A stretch of 64,000 nucleotides of DNA from CAVSCR01 sp963726575 (GTDB lineage Bacteria > Actinomycetota > Actinomycetes > JAHEKZ01). The notes under the pieces were generated by a model. It did not search any database, had not been told where the DNA came from, and saw only the letters and a list, made by a program, of their open reading frames with translations. Both the position numbers and the translations under genes were made by a program. Positions 19,748-27,410 of the stretch are shown in pieces; position 1 is the stretch's first letter, and every line of letters begins with the position of its first letter. The stretch is taken from positions 62,001 through 126,000 of the forward strand of contig CAVSCR010000007.1 in NCBI GenBank assembly GCA_963726575.1, read 5' to 3'.

Positions 19748-20412
19748 GGCAGGACTCCTTGCAACGGGGACGCCGGGCTCGGCAGCCACGGCGCGGACTG
19801 TCGGGTGGTGGCGCTGGACAACCGGGCAGCCACCTTGGGCAAGGTGGTGAGCACCAGGCGACGCTGCTCCTCGGAGAGCACGTAGCACCCATCGGTCGGC
19901 TTGCCGAGCGATTCGGTCAGCGGGGCGACTCCACCGGCCACCACGAGGCCGACCAGATGGATGCCGTTGCGGACGAGGGCTCTGGCGCACTCGAAGCCCA
20001 GCACGCCGAGCTGGAAGCGCGGCGCGAAGTCGAGGTCGTGAGCCATGCTCCGCCACTCGGCACAGCACTGGGCCAGCGCGTCGGGGTTCGTTTGGGCGCG
20101 CAACTGCGGACAGGGATTCGCGATCGCCGTCAGCGGTCGCCCATCCATGTCGGTGACGACCATCATCACGCCCAGCAGGTCGGCCGCCACGTCGATCACG
20201 GGCTGGGCCAGGGCAGCGTCAAGGCGAGGCAGCGGCTCGACCTCCAGCAGTCGGGCAATCCGGTCGGCCGGGAACCGCCATTGCCGGCCCACCTTGACCG
20301 CGGGCAGTCGCCCGTCGCCGGCCATCCGGTAGACGGTCGAGGCATCGACGTCGAGCACCTGGCTGACGGCGGCAGCGCTGAGGAGTGCGGATCCGGCAGA
20401 CGATTCGGCCAT
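19744..20412 (-). CDS. Helix-turn-helix regulator with PocR-like sensory domain
   Basis: This 222-residue protein has an N-terminal excisionase/MerR-type helix-turn-helix (LSAAAVSQVLDVDASTVYRM with VGRQWRFPADRI). A PocR-like domain follows (about residues 62-200), recognised by NPCPQLRAQTNPDALAQCCAEW and the hydrophobic core HLVGLVVAGGVAPL. PocR domains bind small ligands; cysteines in CPQL and CCAEW could sense sulfide or metals. It is the first gene of the operon, and its stop overlaps the flavoprotein start (ATGA). It therefore probably autoregulates the operon. Confidence 0.78.
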   Translation of the reverse strand: MAESSAGSALLSAAAVSQVLDVDASTVYRMAGDGRLPAVKVGRQWRFPADRIARLLEVEPLPRLDAALAQPVIDVAADLLGVMMVVTDMDGRPLTAIANPCPQLRAQTNPDALAQCCAEWRSMAHDLDFAPRFQLGVLGFECARALVRNGIHLVGLVVAGGVAPLTESLGKPTDGCYVLSEEQRRLVLTTLPKVAARLSSATTRQSAPWLPSPASPLQGVLP

Positions 20413-20540
20413 GTCTTGCACGTTATGCAGGCTGTGTCGGCTTCTGCAGGGCGCGAAGTCCCGGGTCTGGCGGACCTTGGTCCTGACGTCGGACCAGCCC
20501 GCGCCTGCCCTACCGCTCGCGCTCCTGGCAGGCTGGGCAC

Positions 20541-21575
20541 GTGGCAGAACCAGTGCGCGGCCGAGATCTCCGGGCGCTGCCGAAGGCCCACCTCCACCTG
20601 CACTTCACCGGCGCGATGCGCCACGACACCATGCTCGAGCTGGCCAAGGCCCACCGAGTGCACCTACCGGACGCGCTACGAGCCACCGATCCCCCCACGC
20701 TCCGGGCCACCGACGAGCGCGGCTGGTTTCGCTTCCAGCGGCTGTACGACACCGCACGATCGGTGCTGCAGGAACCGGCTGACCTGCGTCGCCTGCTGCA
20801 TGAGGTGGCGCAGGACGAGGTGGCGGACGGGTCCCGCTGGCTGGAGATCCAGGTGGACCCCTCGGGCTACTCGCAACGGTTCGGCGGGCTCACGGCGACG
20901 CTCGAACTGATCTTGTCAGCGGTGTCGGAGGCCTCGAGCGCCACCGGGCTCGGGATCGGCGTGATCGTGGGCGCCAACCGGACGCGGCACCCACTCGATG
21001 CCCGGACGCTGGCCCGACTCGGCGCGCAATACGTCGGCCAGGGCGTGGTCGGCTTCGGGCTGGCCAACGACGAGCGACGCGGCTGGGCGGCCGACTTCAG
21101 CCGGGCGTTCCGGATCGCGCGCGACGCCGGGCTGCCCGGCTCCCCCCATGCCGGTGAGCTGCTCGGCGCCGAGCATGTGGCGGCCACGCTCGACGCCTTG
21201 CAGCCGCAGCGCATCGGACACGGCGTGCGCAGCATCGAGGACCCCGCCCTTGTGCGACGCATCGTGGACATGTCCGTGACGCTCGAGGTCTGCCCCGCGT
21301 CGAACATCGCACTCGGCGTCTACGAGGCACCCGGGGACGTCCCGGTGCGGCAACTGTTCGACGCCGGCGTACAGATCGCGCTCGGCGCCGACGACCCACT
21401 GCTGTTCGGATCGCGACTGACCGCACAGTACGAGGTGGCGCGGGTCGCTCACGGATTCAGCGACTCCGAGCTGGCCGAACTGGCGCGGATGTCGGTGACC
21501 GCCTCCTACGCGCCGCCTGCGGTGAAGACCGTCACGCTGGCGCAGATCGATGCGTGGTTGGCCACCGAGCAGTGA
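20541..21575 (+). CDS. Adenosine deaminase-family protein
   Basis: This is a 344-residue metal-dependent deaminase of the adenosine/AMP deaminase family. The N-terminal zinc HxH is in PKAHLHLHFTGA. The zinc histidine and catalytic glutamate pair are in GSPHAGE, the catalytic histidine region is RIGHGVRSIED, and the zinc aspartate is in LGADDPLLF. Two positions differ from classical adenosine deaminase: the substrate loop is HFTG instead of HLDG/HLEG, and GADDP replaces NTDDP. The substrate may therefore not be adenosine. It starts at a GTG and converges with murB. Confidence 0.83.
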   Translation: MAEPVRGRDLRALPKAHLHLHFTGAMRHDTMLELAKAHRVHLPDALRATDPPTLRATDERGWFRFQRLYDTARSVLQEPADLRRLLHEVAQDEVADGSRWLEIQVDPSGYSQRFGGLTATLELILSAVSEASSATGLGIGVIVGANRTRHPLDARTLARLGAQYVGQGVVGFGLANDERRGWAADFSRAFRIARDAGLPGSPHAGELLGAEHVAATLDALQPQRIGHGVRSIEDPALVRRIVDMSVTLEVCPASNIALGVYEAPGDVPVRQLFDAGVQIALGADDPLLFGSRLTAQYEVARVAHGFSDSELAELARMSVTASYAPPAVKTVTLAQIDAWLATEQ

Positions 21576-21604
21576 GCACCGAGCCGTGACGGGCCACGTC
21601 CGCC

Positions 21605-22648
21605 CTACAAGGTGCAGTTGACGAACACCGGCTCCGGCACGAGTTCGATGGCGAATCTCGCACGAACCGCTGCGCGCACGTCGCGAGCCAGGGCGAGCAC
21701 GTCGTCCGCGGTCGCGCTGCCGCGGTTGGTGATGGCGAGTACGTGACGCGTCGACAACCGCACCGCCGCGTCGGGTCCGGGGTATCCACGGCTGAATCCG
21801 GACTGTTCGATGAGCCAGGCGGCCGACGTCTTGACCCGACCATCGGCCTGCGGGAACCTCGGGGCCGGTTCCGGCAGGGAGGCTGCGACGTCGGCGGCCA
21901 GCAACGGGTTGGTGAAGAACGATCCGGCACTCCACGTGTCGTGATCTTGGGCGTCCAGCAGCATCGCCTTGCCCCGCCGAAGTTCCAGTACGGCGGCCCT
22001 GACGTCGGCGACGCCAGCGCGTGCGTCCACCTGGACATCGAGTGCACGCGCCAGTTCCGCATAGCGCACCGGCAGCGATCGGCCGTCGAGGGTCAGGCGT
22101 AGCCGGACGCCCAGGACCACGTGGTGGTCCGGCTCTGCCTTGAACCGACTGGTGCGGTAGCCAAACCGACAGGCGTCGTCGGAGAGGGTGCGGACCGCCC
22201 CGGTGGTTCGGTCGAGCACGTCGACCTGGCGCAGGACGTCGGCGATCTCGCCGCCGTAGGCTCCGACGTTCTGGATCGGTGTCGCCCCGGTCCGGCCCGG
22301 GATCCCGGACAGGGTCTCCACGCCGCCCCAGTCGTTGTCGACGCACTGTGCCACGACGTCGTCCCACGGCATTCCGGCGGCCACGAGGATCTCCACGTGG
22401 CGCTCGTCCCGGTCGACGACGCTGATTCCCTGGGTGGCGACCTGCAGCACATCGCCGTCGAAGCCGCCGCGGCCCACGAGCACGTTGGAGCCGTCCCCCA
22501 GCACCAGCAGAGGTCGCCCCGCACGATCGGCGTCGAGCACGCCCTGCACCACGTCTTCCGCGGTGCTCGCGACGAGCAACCTGCTCGCCGGCCCACCCAC
22601 GTGCAACGTCGTCAGTGTGGCGAGTGGTACGTCGTTGTCGATGCGCAT
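21605..22648 (-). CDS. murB: UDP-N-acetylenolpyruvoylglucosamine reductase
   Basis: MurB reduces UDP-GlcNAc-enolpyruvate to UDP-MurNAc with FAD and NADPH in peptidoglycan synthesis. The 347-residue protein has the FAD-binding LLVLGDGSNVLVG and LSGIPGRTGATPIQNVGAYG, and the catalytic serine in SAGSFFTNP. The C-terminal Glu region near PEPVFV is retained. It begins two bases after the hadB stop, at the end of the rpmG-fabG-hadA-hadB-murB run. Confidence 0.96.
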   Translation of the reverse strand: MRIDNDVPLATLTTLHVGGPASRLLVASTAEDVVQGVLDADRAGRPLLVLGDGSNVLVGRGGFDGDVLQVATQGISVVDRDERHVEILVAAGMPWDDVVAQCVDNDWGGVETLSGIPGRTGATPIQNVGAYGGEIADVLRQVDVLDRTTGAVRTLSDDACRFGYRTSRFKAEPDHHVVLGVRLRLTLDGRSLPVRYAELARALDVQVDARAGVADVRAAVLELRRGKAMLLDAQDHDTWSAGSFFTNPLLAADVAASLPEPAPRFPQADGRVKTSAAWLIEQSGFSRGYPGPDAAVRLSTRHVLAITNRGSATADDVLALARDVRAAVRARFAIELVPEPVFVNCTL

Positions 22649-22650
22649 GC

Positions 22651-23076
22651 TCAGGTGAGCTGCGCGACTGCCCGCGCCTGACCGAGCACCTTGAGGTCCG
22701 ATGACGTGGCGACGAGGTCGATGCGCACGCGGCGGTCGTCGAGCTTCTCGGTGATGGACGCAGACACCCGCACCGTTGCACCGACATCGTCGTCCGGCAC
22801 GACCACCGGGCGCGTGAATCTCACGGTGTACTCGACCATCGCGGCGGGGTCACCGAGCCAGTCGGTGACGACACGGCCGGCGAGAGCCATGGTGAGCATG
22901 CCGTGTGCGATGACGTTGGGCAGTCCCACCGATGTCGCCACACGCTCATTCCAGTGGATCACGTTGAAGTCGCCGCTGGCGCCGGCGTAGCGCACGAGGT
23001 CGACCCGTTGAACACCGAACTCCTGCTCCGGAAGCACATCACCGACGCTGACGGCGTCCCAGGCCAAAGCGCTCAC
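22651..23076 (-). CDS. MaoC-type (3R)-hydroxyacyl dehydratase subunit, HadB-like
   Basis: This 141-residue hot-dog-fold hydratase has the catalytic Asp/His motif AGASGDFNVIHWNERVATSVG and a downstream NVIAHGMLTMALAG, as in mycobacterial HadB. It probably dehydrates 3-hydroxyacyl thioesters in fatty acid elongation together with the preceding HadA-like protein. It starts at a GTG overlapping the hadA stop (GTGA), so the two subunits are likely made in equal amounts. Confidence 0.9.
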   Translation of the reverse strand: MSALAWDAVSVGDVLPEQEFGVQRVDLVRYAGASGDFNVIHWNERVATSVGLPNVIAHGMLTMALAGRVVTDWLGDPAAMVEYTVRFTRPVVVPDDDVGATVRVSASITEKLDDRRVRIDLVATSSDLKVLGQARAVAQLT

Positions 23077-23528
23077 GAAGCCTCCTCCGGCGCGCGGATG
23101 ACCAGGGTCGCCCACGCCGTGACCACCGCTGCGCCAGAAGCGTCCACGATGTCGTTGCGCATGGTCATGATGTCGTTGCCTGCCACCGACCTGATCGCCT
23201 CGATCGTGGCCGTGCACGACAGTTCGTCCCCGGCGGTGATCGGGCGGGAGTAGGAGAACCGTTGCTCGCCGTGGACCAAGCGGCTGAAGTCGACACCCAG
23301 CACGGGGTCGGTGAAGGCCGCGATCTGGGAGGCGCGGGTGATGACCACCGGGAACGTCGGCGGGGCAATGACGTCTGGGTGTCCGAGCCCTCGCGCGTAG
23401 TCGACGTCGCGATAAGCAGGATCGTGGTCACCGATGGCCTCGGCGAACTCCCGGATCTTCTCCCGGCCCACCTGATACGTACCGGGGGCCGGGTAGGTGT
23501 GCCCGATGCGCTCCTGGTTCAGGCCCAT
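23073..23528 (-). CDS. MaoC-like dehydratase N-terminal domain protein, HadA-like
   Basis: This 151-residue protein lacks the catalytic Asp/His pair and has the HadA/FAS1A-type N-terminal hot-dog fold. Its features are IGHTYPAPGTYQVGREKIRE, DHDPAYRD and IAPPTFPVVI. In mycobacteria HadA is the substrate-binding, non-catalytic partner of HadB. The gene sits between fabG (TGATG junction) and hadB (GTGA junction). No hadC is present, so the unit is HadAB only. Confidence 0.88.
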   Translation of the reverse strand: MGLNQERIGHTYPAPGTYQVGREKIREFAEAIGDHDPAYRDVDYARGLGHPDVIAPPTFPVVITRASQIAAFTDPVLGVDFSRLVHGEQRFSYSRPITAGDELSCTATIEAIRSVAGNDIMTMRNDIVDASGAAVVTAWATLVIRAPEEAS

Positions 23529-24340
23529 CAGCCCATCCCTCCGAATTGGCCACCGGTGACGGGGATGGTGACGCCGCTGACGTAGTCGGAGTCCGAGGAC
23601 ACCAGGAACAGATGAACATCGGCGATGTCCTGCGGTTCGCCGAGGCGTCCGATGGCGACCATGGCCTTGATCATCTGCCGTTGCTCCTCGGGGATGCCGA
23701 GAGTGTCGCCCTCGCCCTTGGCCGCGGTGAGCCGAGTCTCGATGAAGCCAGGAGCCACGGCGTTGACGTTGATCCCGAACGGGCCGAGCTCGAGCGCCAG
23801 CGTCTTGGTCAGCGCGATCAGCGCTCCCTTGGCGGCGGTGTAGTTGGCCTGGCCGCGGTTGCCGGTCAGAGCCGCCACCGACGACGTGAAGACGATCTTG
23901 CGCTGGTGGGAGACCCGGCCGGACGCGGCGATTTCGGCCTTGGCCACCTCGCGCAGGAATGGCATTGCCGCCCGGGTGGTGTTCACCGCCGTCTTGAGGT
24001 TCACGTCGAGGCCGAGATCGAAGGTCTCGGGATCCATGACGTGGAACATCCGGTCGCGGGTAATACCTGCGTTGTTGATGACGATGTCGAGCTGGCCGTA
24101 GGCGTTCACAGCTGCCGCGACCAACGACTCGGCACCGGCCGGGCTGACCGTGTTGGAAGTGTCGGCAATCGCCTGGCCACCGGCCGCACGGATCACGTCG
24201 ACCGTGTCTTGTGCCGGTCCGGCGTCGACGTCGTTGACGACGACGAGGGCGCCCTCCCGGGCCAGCGTCACCGCAGTCGCGCGTCCGATCCCTCGGCCAC
24301 CGCCCGTGACCAAGGCCACACGGTCCGCGAGCCGGCCCAC
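23528..24340 (-). CDS. FabG-type short-chain dehydrogenase/reductase
   Basis: This is a 270-residue NAD(P)-dependent SDR. The cofactor motif TGGGRGIGRA is near the N-terminus, NNAG follows, and the Ser-Tyr-Lys catalytic residues are in FTSSVAALTGNRGQANYTAAKG. It likely reduces a 3-oxoacyl thioester, which HadAB next door would then dehydrate, so the trio could form two steps of an acyl elongation or modification cycle. An insertion before the catalytic serine (AKAEIAASGRVSHQ) is longer than in housekeeping FabG and recalls MaoC-linked SDRs. It starts at a GTG five bases after the rpmG stop. Confidence 0.87.
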   Translation of the reverse strand: MGRLADRVALVTGGGRGIGRATAVTLAREGALVVVNDVDAGPAQDTVDVIRAAGGQAIADTSNTVSPAGAESLVAAAVNAYGQLDIVINNAGITRDRMFHVMDPETFDLGLDVNLKTAVNTTRAAMPFLREVAKAEIAASGRVSHQRKIVFTSSVAALTGNRGQANYTAAKGALIALTKTLALELGPFGINVNAVAPGFIETRLTAAKGEGDTLGIPEEQRQMIKAMVAIGRLGEPQDIADVHLFLVSSDSDYVSGVTIPVTGGQFGGMG

Positions 24341-24344
24341 TGGG

Positions 24345-24512
24345 TCAGCGGGTTTCGCGGTGCTCGGTGTGCTTGCCGCAGTTCGGGCAGAACTTCTGCA
24401 GCGCGATGCGGTCCGGGTCGTTGCGGCGGTTCTTGCGCGTGATGTAGTTGCGGTGCTTGCACTCCGCGCACGCCATGGTGATCTTCGGCCGGACGTCGCT
24501 CTTGGAGGCCAC
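24345..24512 (-). CDS. rpmG: 50S ribosomal protein L33 (zinc-binding form)
   Basis: This 55-residue L33 has ACAECKHRNYITRKNRRNDP followed by KFCPNCGKHTEH, so both CxxC pairs of the zinc-ribbon (C+) form are present. The start is a GTG. It follows the two tRNA genes on the same strand, the usual actinobacterial tRNA-Thr, tRNA-Met, rpmG order. Confidence 0.96.
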   Translation of the reverse strand: MASKSDVRPKITMACAECKHRNYITRKNRRNDPDRIALQKFCPNCGKHTEHRETR

Positions 24513-24562
24513 CGTCGGTCCCTACTTCCTGCACTCGTTACGGGTCTTGCATCGGTCGGTCG

Positions 24563-24639
24563 TGGTAGCGGAGGCCGGATTTGAACCGGCGACACAGCGA
24601 TTATGAGCCGCTTGCTCTGCCAGGCTGAGCTACTCCGCC
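24563..24639 (-). tRNA. tRNA-Met (CAT, elongator)
   Basis: The 77-base cloverleaf has a GGCGGAG/CTCCGCT acceptor with one G-T pair, D arm AGCTCAGCCTGGCAGAGC, anticodon loop CTCATAA (CAT) and T arm GCCGGTTCAAATCCGGC. Discriminator A and CCA are encoded. The acceptor stem is fully paired at position 1 (G-T wobble), unlike the unpaired C1-A72 initiator feature. Confidence 0.93.
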
Positions 24640-24686
24640 AGTCGAACCGCCGCCCGCCACCGGGTGGTCACGGGGTCGGCCCCCAG

Positions 24687-24759
24687 AGCCCCAATACGGA
24701 ATCGAACCGTAGACCTTCTCCTTACCATGGAGACGCTCTGCCGTCTGAGCTATTGGGGC
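24687..24759 (-). tRNA. tRNA-Thr (GGT)
   Basis: The 73-base cloverleaf has acceptor GCCCCAA/TTGGGGC, D arm AGCTCAGACGGCAGAGC, anticodon loop ATGGTAA (anticodon GGT) and T arm ACGGTTCGATTCCGT. CCA is not encoded. It lies 47 bases upstream of tRNA-Met and is probably cotranscribed with it. Confidence 0.95.
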
Positions 24760-24769
24760 GAGCCAGACG

Positions 24770-24799
24770 AGGGTACACGGGCGGCTGGTCCGGGCCGAA
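24770..24799 (-). promoter_or_regulatory. Possible promoter for tRNA-Thr/tRNA-Met/rpmG
   Basis: A TACCCT -10 (24770-24775) lies about ten bases upstream of the tRNA-Thr 5' end, with a weak TTCGGC -35 after an 18-base spacer. The -10 is identical to that proposed for rplJ. Confidence 0.35.
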
Positions 24800-24870
24800 A
24801 TCCCTTCGATGCCCTGACCAGGCACGACGCGAGCGCGCGCCCCCCGAGGAGTTCGGAGAGGATCACCACC

Positions 24871-25269
24871 ATGAACAATCGCCGACCGTCCTCCCGCAGG
24901 TCGTTGTGGTCACTGTGGTCGCGCGGCAGCGTCTTGTCGCTGTGGTCGGTGGACTCCGTGCTGTCGGTGGGCTCGGTCGGCTCCGTGGGATCGCTGCTGT
25001 CCGCCTGGTCGGCCGGCTCGGTCGCCTCTGTCGCGTCAGCTGGCAGCATCGGCTCGCTGGCCAGCGCCGGCAGCCTGGGAAGCGCCTTCAGCGCAGGTTC
25101 GATCGGTGAGATGTTCGCGGCCGGGTCCCGTCGGGAACGGCTCGACGTGGTCGCCGTCGCCGGGGCGGGGCTGCTGGTTGCGCTCCTTTGGTGGTCGGCC
25201 GCGGAAATGGGCGACGCCCGGTCGAGACCGGGCGTCGATGTGGCAGGTGTTGGATTCGAACCAACGTAG
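24871..25269 (+). CDS. Small Ser/Gly-repeat membrane protein
   Basis: This 132-residue protein of unknown function has GGAGAGG 10 bases before its ATG. After a basic start (NNRRPSSRRS) come Leu-Trp-Ser units (SLWSLWSRGSVLSLWS). About 17 loose repeats of (S/A)-(V/I/L)-x-S-x-G-S follow, with aromatic residues giving way to small ones. A charged hinge (GSRRERLDV) and one hydrophobic helix (VAVAGAGLLVALLWWS) close it. The spacing suggests a beta-solenoid or glycine-zipper-like stalk anchored by the C-terminal helix. Its last ~10 codons run antisense into tRNA-Tyr and its terminator. I recall similar unnamed repeat proteins in other actinobacteria. Confidence 0.65.
   Translation: MNNRRPSSRRSLWSLWSRGSVLSLWSVDSVLSVGSVGSVGSLLSAWSAGSVASVASAGSIGSLASAGSLGSAFSAGSIGEMFAAGSRRERLDVVAVAGAGLLVALLWWSAAEMGDARSRPGVDVAGVGFEPT
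25212..25237 (-). terminator. tRNA-Tyr terminator
   Basis: A perfect 10-bp hairpin, CGACGCCCGG/CCGGGCGTCG with a 6-base loop, begins four bases past the tRNA-Tyr 3' end. It lies inside the 3' part of the convergent repeat-protein gene. Confidence 0.75.
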
Positions 25270-25322
25270 GCTGAGCCGACGGATTTACAGTCCGCTCCCT
25301 TTGGCCACTCGGGCAACCTGCC
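25241..25322 (-). tRNA. tRNA-Tyr (GTA)
   Basis: This 82-base class II tRNA has a long variable arm. The acceptor is GGCAGGT/ACCTGCC, the anticodon loop is CTGTAAA (GTA), the variable arm follows GGATTTACAG on the plus strand, and the T arm is GTTGGTTCGAATCCAAC. CCA is not encoded. Confidence 0.96.
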
Positions 25323-25407
25323 GTGCCGCCTGCTGACGGCGGGTGCCAGGATAGCGCAGCAGATGTCGCCGCCCGCCGCCCTCTTCGTGGAGCAGGAGCC
25401 GTTCCCG

Positions 25408-25899
25408 ATGGCCGATTCCTCGTTCGACGTCGTCAGCAAAGTCGACCACCAGGAAGTGGACAACGCACTGAACCAGGCCGCCAAGGAGCTGACGCAGCGC
25501 TTCGACTTCAAAGGCACCGGCGCCGCTATCGAGTGGTCCGGTGAATGGGGCATCGTCATCACCGCTAACTCCGAGGAGCGCGCGAAGGCAGCACTCGACG
25601 TCTTCCAGACCAAGCTGGTCAAGCGAGGCGTCTCGCTGAAGGCGTTGAAGACCGAGGACCCGAAGGCATCGGGCAAGGACTACAAGCTCACCGGGTCGTT
25701 CGAGAACGGTCTGTCGCAGGACAACGCCAAGAAGGTCGCCAAGATCGTGCGCGATGAAGGCCCGAAGGGCGTCAAGACACAGATCCAGGGCGACGAACTG
25801 CGGGTGTCGAGCAAGTCGCGAGACGACCTGCAGGCCGTGATCGCGTTGCTCAAGGGCCGCGACCTCGACGTCGCGCTGCAGTTCGTCAACTACCGCTGA
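25408..25899 (+). CDS. yajQ: YajQ family nucleotide-binding protein
   Basis: This is a 163-residue YajQ/UPF0234 protein. It begins MADSSFDVVSKVDHQEVDNA, has QRFDFKGTGAAIEW in the first ferredoxin-like domain, and ends RDLDVALQFVNYR, matching the family nearly end to end. YajQ proteins bind nucleotides; a cyclic-di-GMP effector role is known in some gammaproteobacteria, and the role here is unknown. The ATG at 25408 has AGGAG nine bases upstream. The gene stands alone, divergent from tRNA-Tyr. Confidence 0.94.
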   Translation: MADSSFDVVSKVDHQEVDNALNQAAKELTQRFDFKGTGAAIEWSGEWGIVITANSEERAKAALDVFQTKLVKRGVSLKALKTEDPKASGKDYKLTGSFENGLSQDNAKKVAKIVRDEGPKGVKTQIQGDELRVSSKSRDDLQAVIALLKGRDLDVALQFVNYR

Positions 25900-26030
25900 G
25901 CACTCGCCTCGTCGATCAAGGAGCCGACGCCGGTGTTGATCGCGGCGTAGATGCGGCCTCTCCCATGATCAACTCGCACATCACGGCCAAGCGCAACTGG
26001 GGTCGTAGCCAGGTCACCGGCGTCGCTGCG

Positions 26031-27410
26031 TCAGACCGGACCGGGCTTGGCCCAGCCGCCCACGTCGTACGCCAGCGAGTCGGCCGCCTCCGGCCCCCAG
26101 GTACCACCCACGTATTCCTCCACGTACGGGGAGTCGTCGAGCAGGTCGTCGACGAGTGCCCAGGCAGCTTCCACGGTGTCCTCACGCGCGAACAAGGTGC
26201 GACGTCCGCGCACCGCATCACCGATCAGCCGTTCATAGGCGGATGCTGTTCCCTGAGCGTCGCTCATCATCAGCTCGATCGGGCGCCCGTGCATGCCCTG
26301 CCCCGGAATCTTGCTGCGCATTCCCAGGGCGATGACGATGCGGTTGCCCCCGATACGCAAGCGCAGATGGTTGTCGCGCGGTGACGTCACCTCGTCGAAC
26401 ATCTTCTGCGGAGGCTGGCGGAACGTCACCAGGACTTCGGTCGCCGTCTCGGCGAGGCACTTGCCGGCCCGCAGCAGCACGGGGACGCCGGCCCATCGCC
26501 ACGAGTCGACCCGAAGCCGCATCGCTGCATACGTCTCGACGTGCGAGTCAGGGCTGACCCCGGCCTCGTTGCGGTAACCGACATACTGCCCGCGGACGAT
26601 GCCGCGCTCACCGTCGGGTGACATCGCGCGAAGGACCTTGGCCTGCTCGTCGTGCATGCGGTCGGCAGTCAGCGAGACCGGCGGCTCCATCAGCAGGAGC
26701 GACAGCACCTGCAGCAGATGGTTCTGCACAACGTCGCGCACCGCACCGAGCTCCTCGTAGAGCTTGCCCCGGCCATTGACGCCGAACTCCTCGGCCATGG
26801 TCAGCTGGATCGACTCGACGTGGTCACGGTTCCACAGCGGCTCGAGGATCGAGTTGGCGAAGCGTAGATACAGCAGGTTCTGCACCGTCTCCTTGCCGAG
26901 AAAGTGGTCGATCCGGTAGATCGCGTCCTCTGGGAAGACCGCACTGAGCATCGCGTTCAACGCCTGCGCAGACTCCAGGTCGCGACCCAACGGCTTCTCG
27001 ACCACGACACGGGCGCCTTCGGCGCAGCCGCTCTCGCCCAGGTGCGTCGTGACGCTGGCGAACAAGCTCGGCGGGATCGCAAGGTAGTGAACCGGATGCC
27101 GGGCGTCACCGAGCGTCTCGCGCAGCCGTTGGAACGTAGCCGCGTCCTGGTAGTCACCGGACACGAAGCACAGACGCTGCACCAACGTGGCGTACACAGC
27201 CGGGTCCACGCCGCCACCGAACTCCTGGATGCTCGCGTGAATCCGCTGCTTGAGCCACTCCAGGTCCTTGCCGTCGCGAGCTACTCCGATGATCGGCAGG
27301 TCGAGATGCCCGAGCGCGATCAACCCATGCAGGGCCGGGAAGATCTGTCGGTAGGCCAGGTCGCCGGTCACTCCGAAGAGGACGAGGGCGTCGGCGGGGG
27401 TCTCCGTCAT
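26031..27410 (-). CDS. zwf: Glucose-6-phosphate dehydrogenase
   Basis: This is a 459-residue G6PDH for the first step of the oxidative pentose phosphate pathway. The N-terminal cofactor motif is LFGVTGDLAYRQIFPAL, where the family usually has GDLAxRK: the lysine is Gln here. The catalytic signature RIDHFLGKE is intact, and VVVEKPLG and EEFGVNGRGKLYEELGAVRD are present. The length is slightly short of the usual 490-510. Its ATG overlaps the htpX gene stop (ATGA at 27407-27410), with htpX downstream. The stand-alone position, away from tal/tkt/opcA, suggests an accessory isoenzyme. Confidence 0.9.
   Translation of the reverse strand: MTETPADALVLFGVTGDLAYRQIFPALHGLIALGHLDLPIIGVARDGKDLEWLKQRIHASIQEFGGGVDPAVYATLVQRLCFVSGDYQDAATFQRLRETLGDARHPVHYLAIPPSLFASVTTHLGESGCAEGARVVVEKPLGRDLESAQALNAMLSAVFPEDAIYRIDHFLGKETVQNLLYLRFANSILEPLWNRDHVESIQLTMAEEFGVNGRGKLYEELGAVRDVVQNHLLQVLSLLLMEPPVSLTADRMHDEQAKVLRAMSPDGERGIVRGQYVGYRNEAGVSPDSHVETYAAMRLRVDSWRWAGVPVLLRAGKCLAETATEVLVTFRQPPQKMFDEVTSPRDNHLRLRIGGNRIVIALGMRSKIPGQGMHGRPIELMMSDAQGTASAYERLIGDAVRGRRTLFAREDTVEAAWALVDDLLDDSPYVEEYVGGTWGPEAADSLAYDVGGWAKPGPV

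Noticed and set aside
25926..26024. 10-bp inverted repeat GACGCCGGTG/CACCGGCGTC flanking about 80 bases between yajQ and zwf
   Set aside because: GC-rich 10-mers recur by chance here; there are no direct repeats, transposase or tRNA junction to suggest a mobile element.
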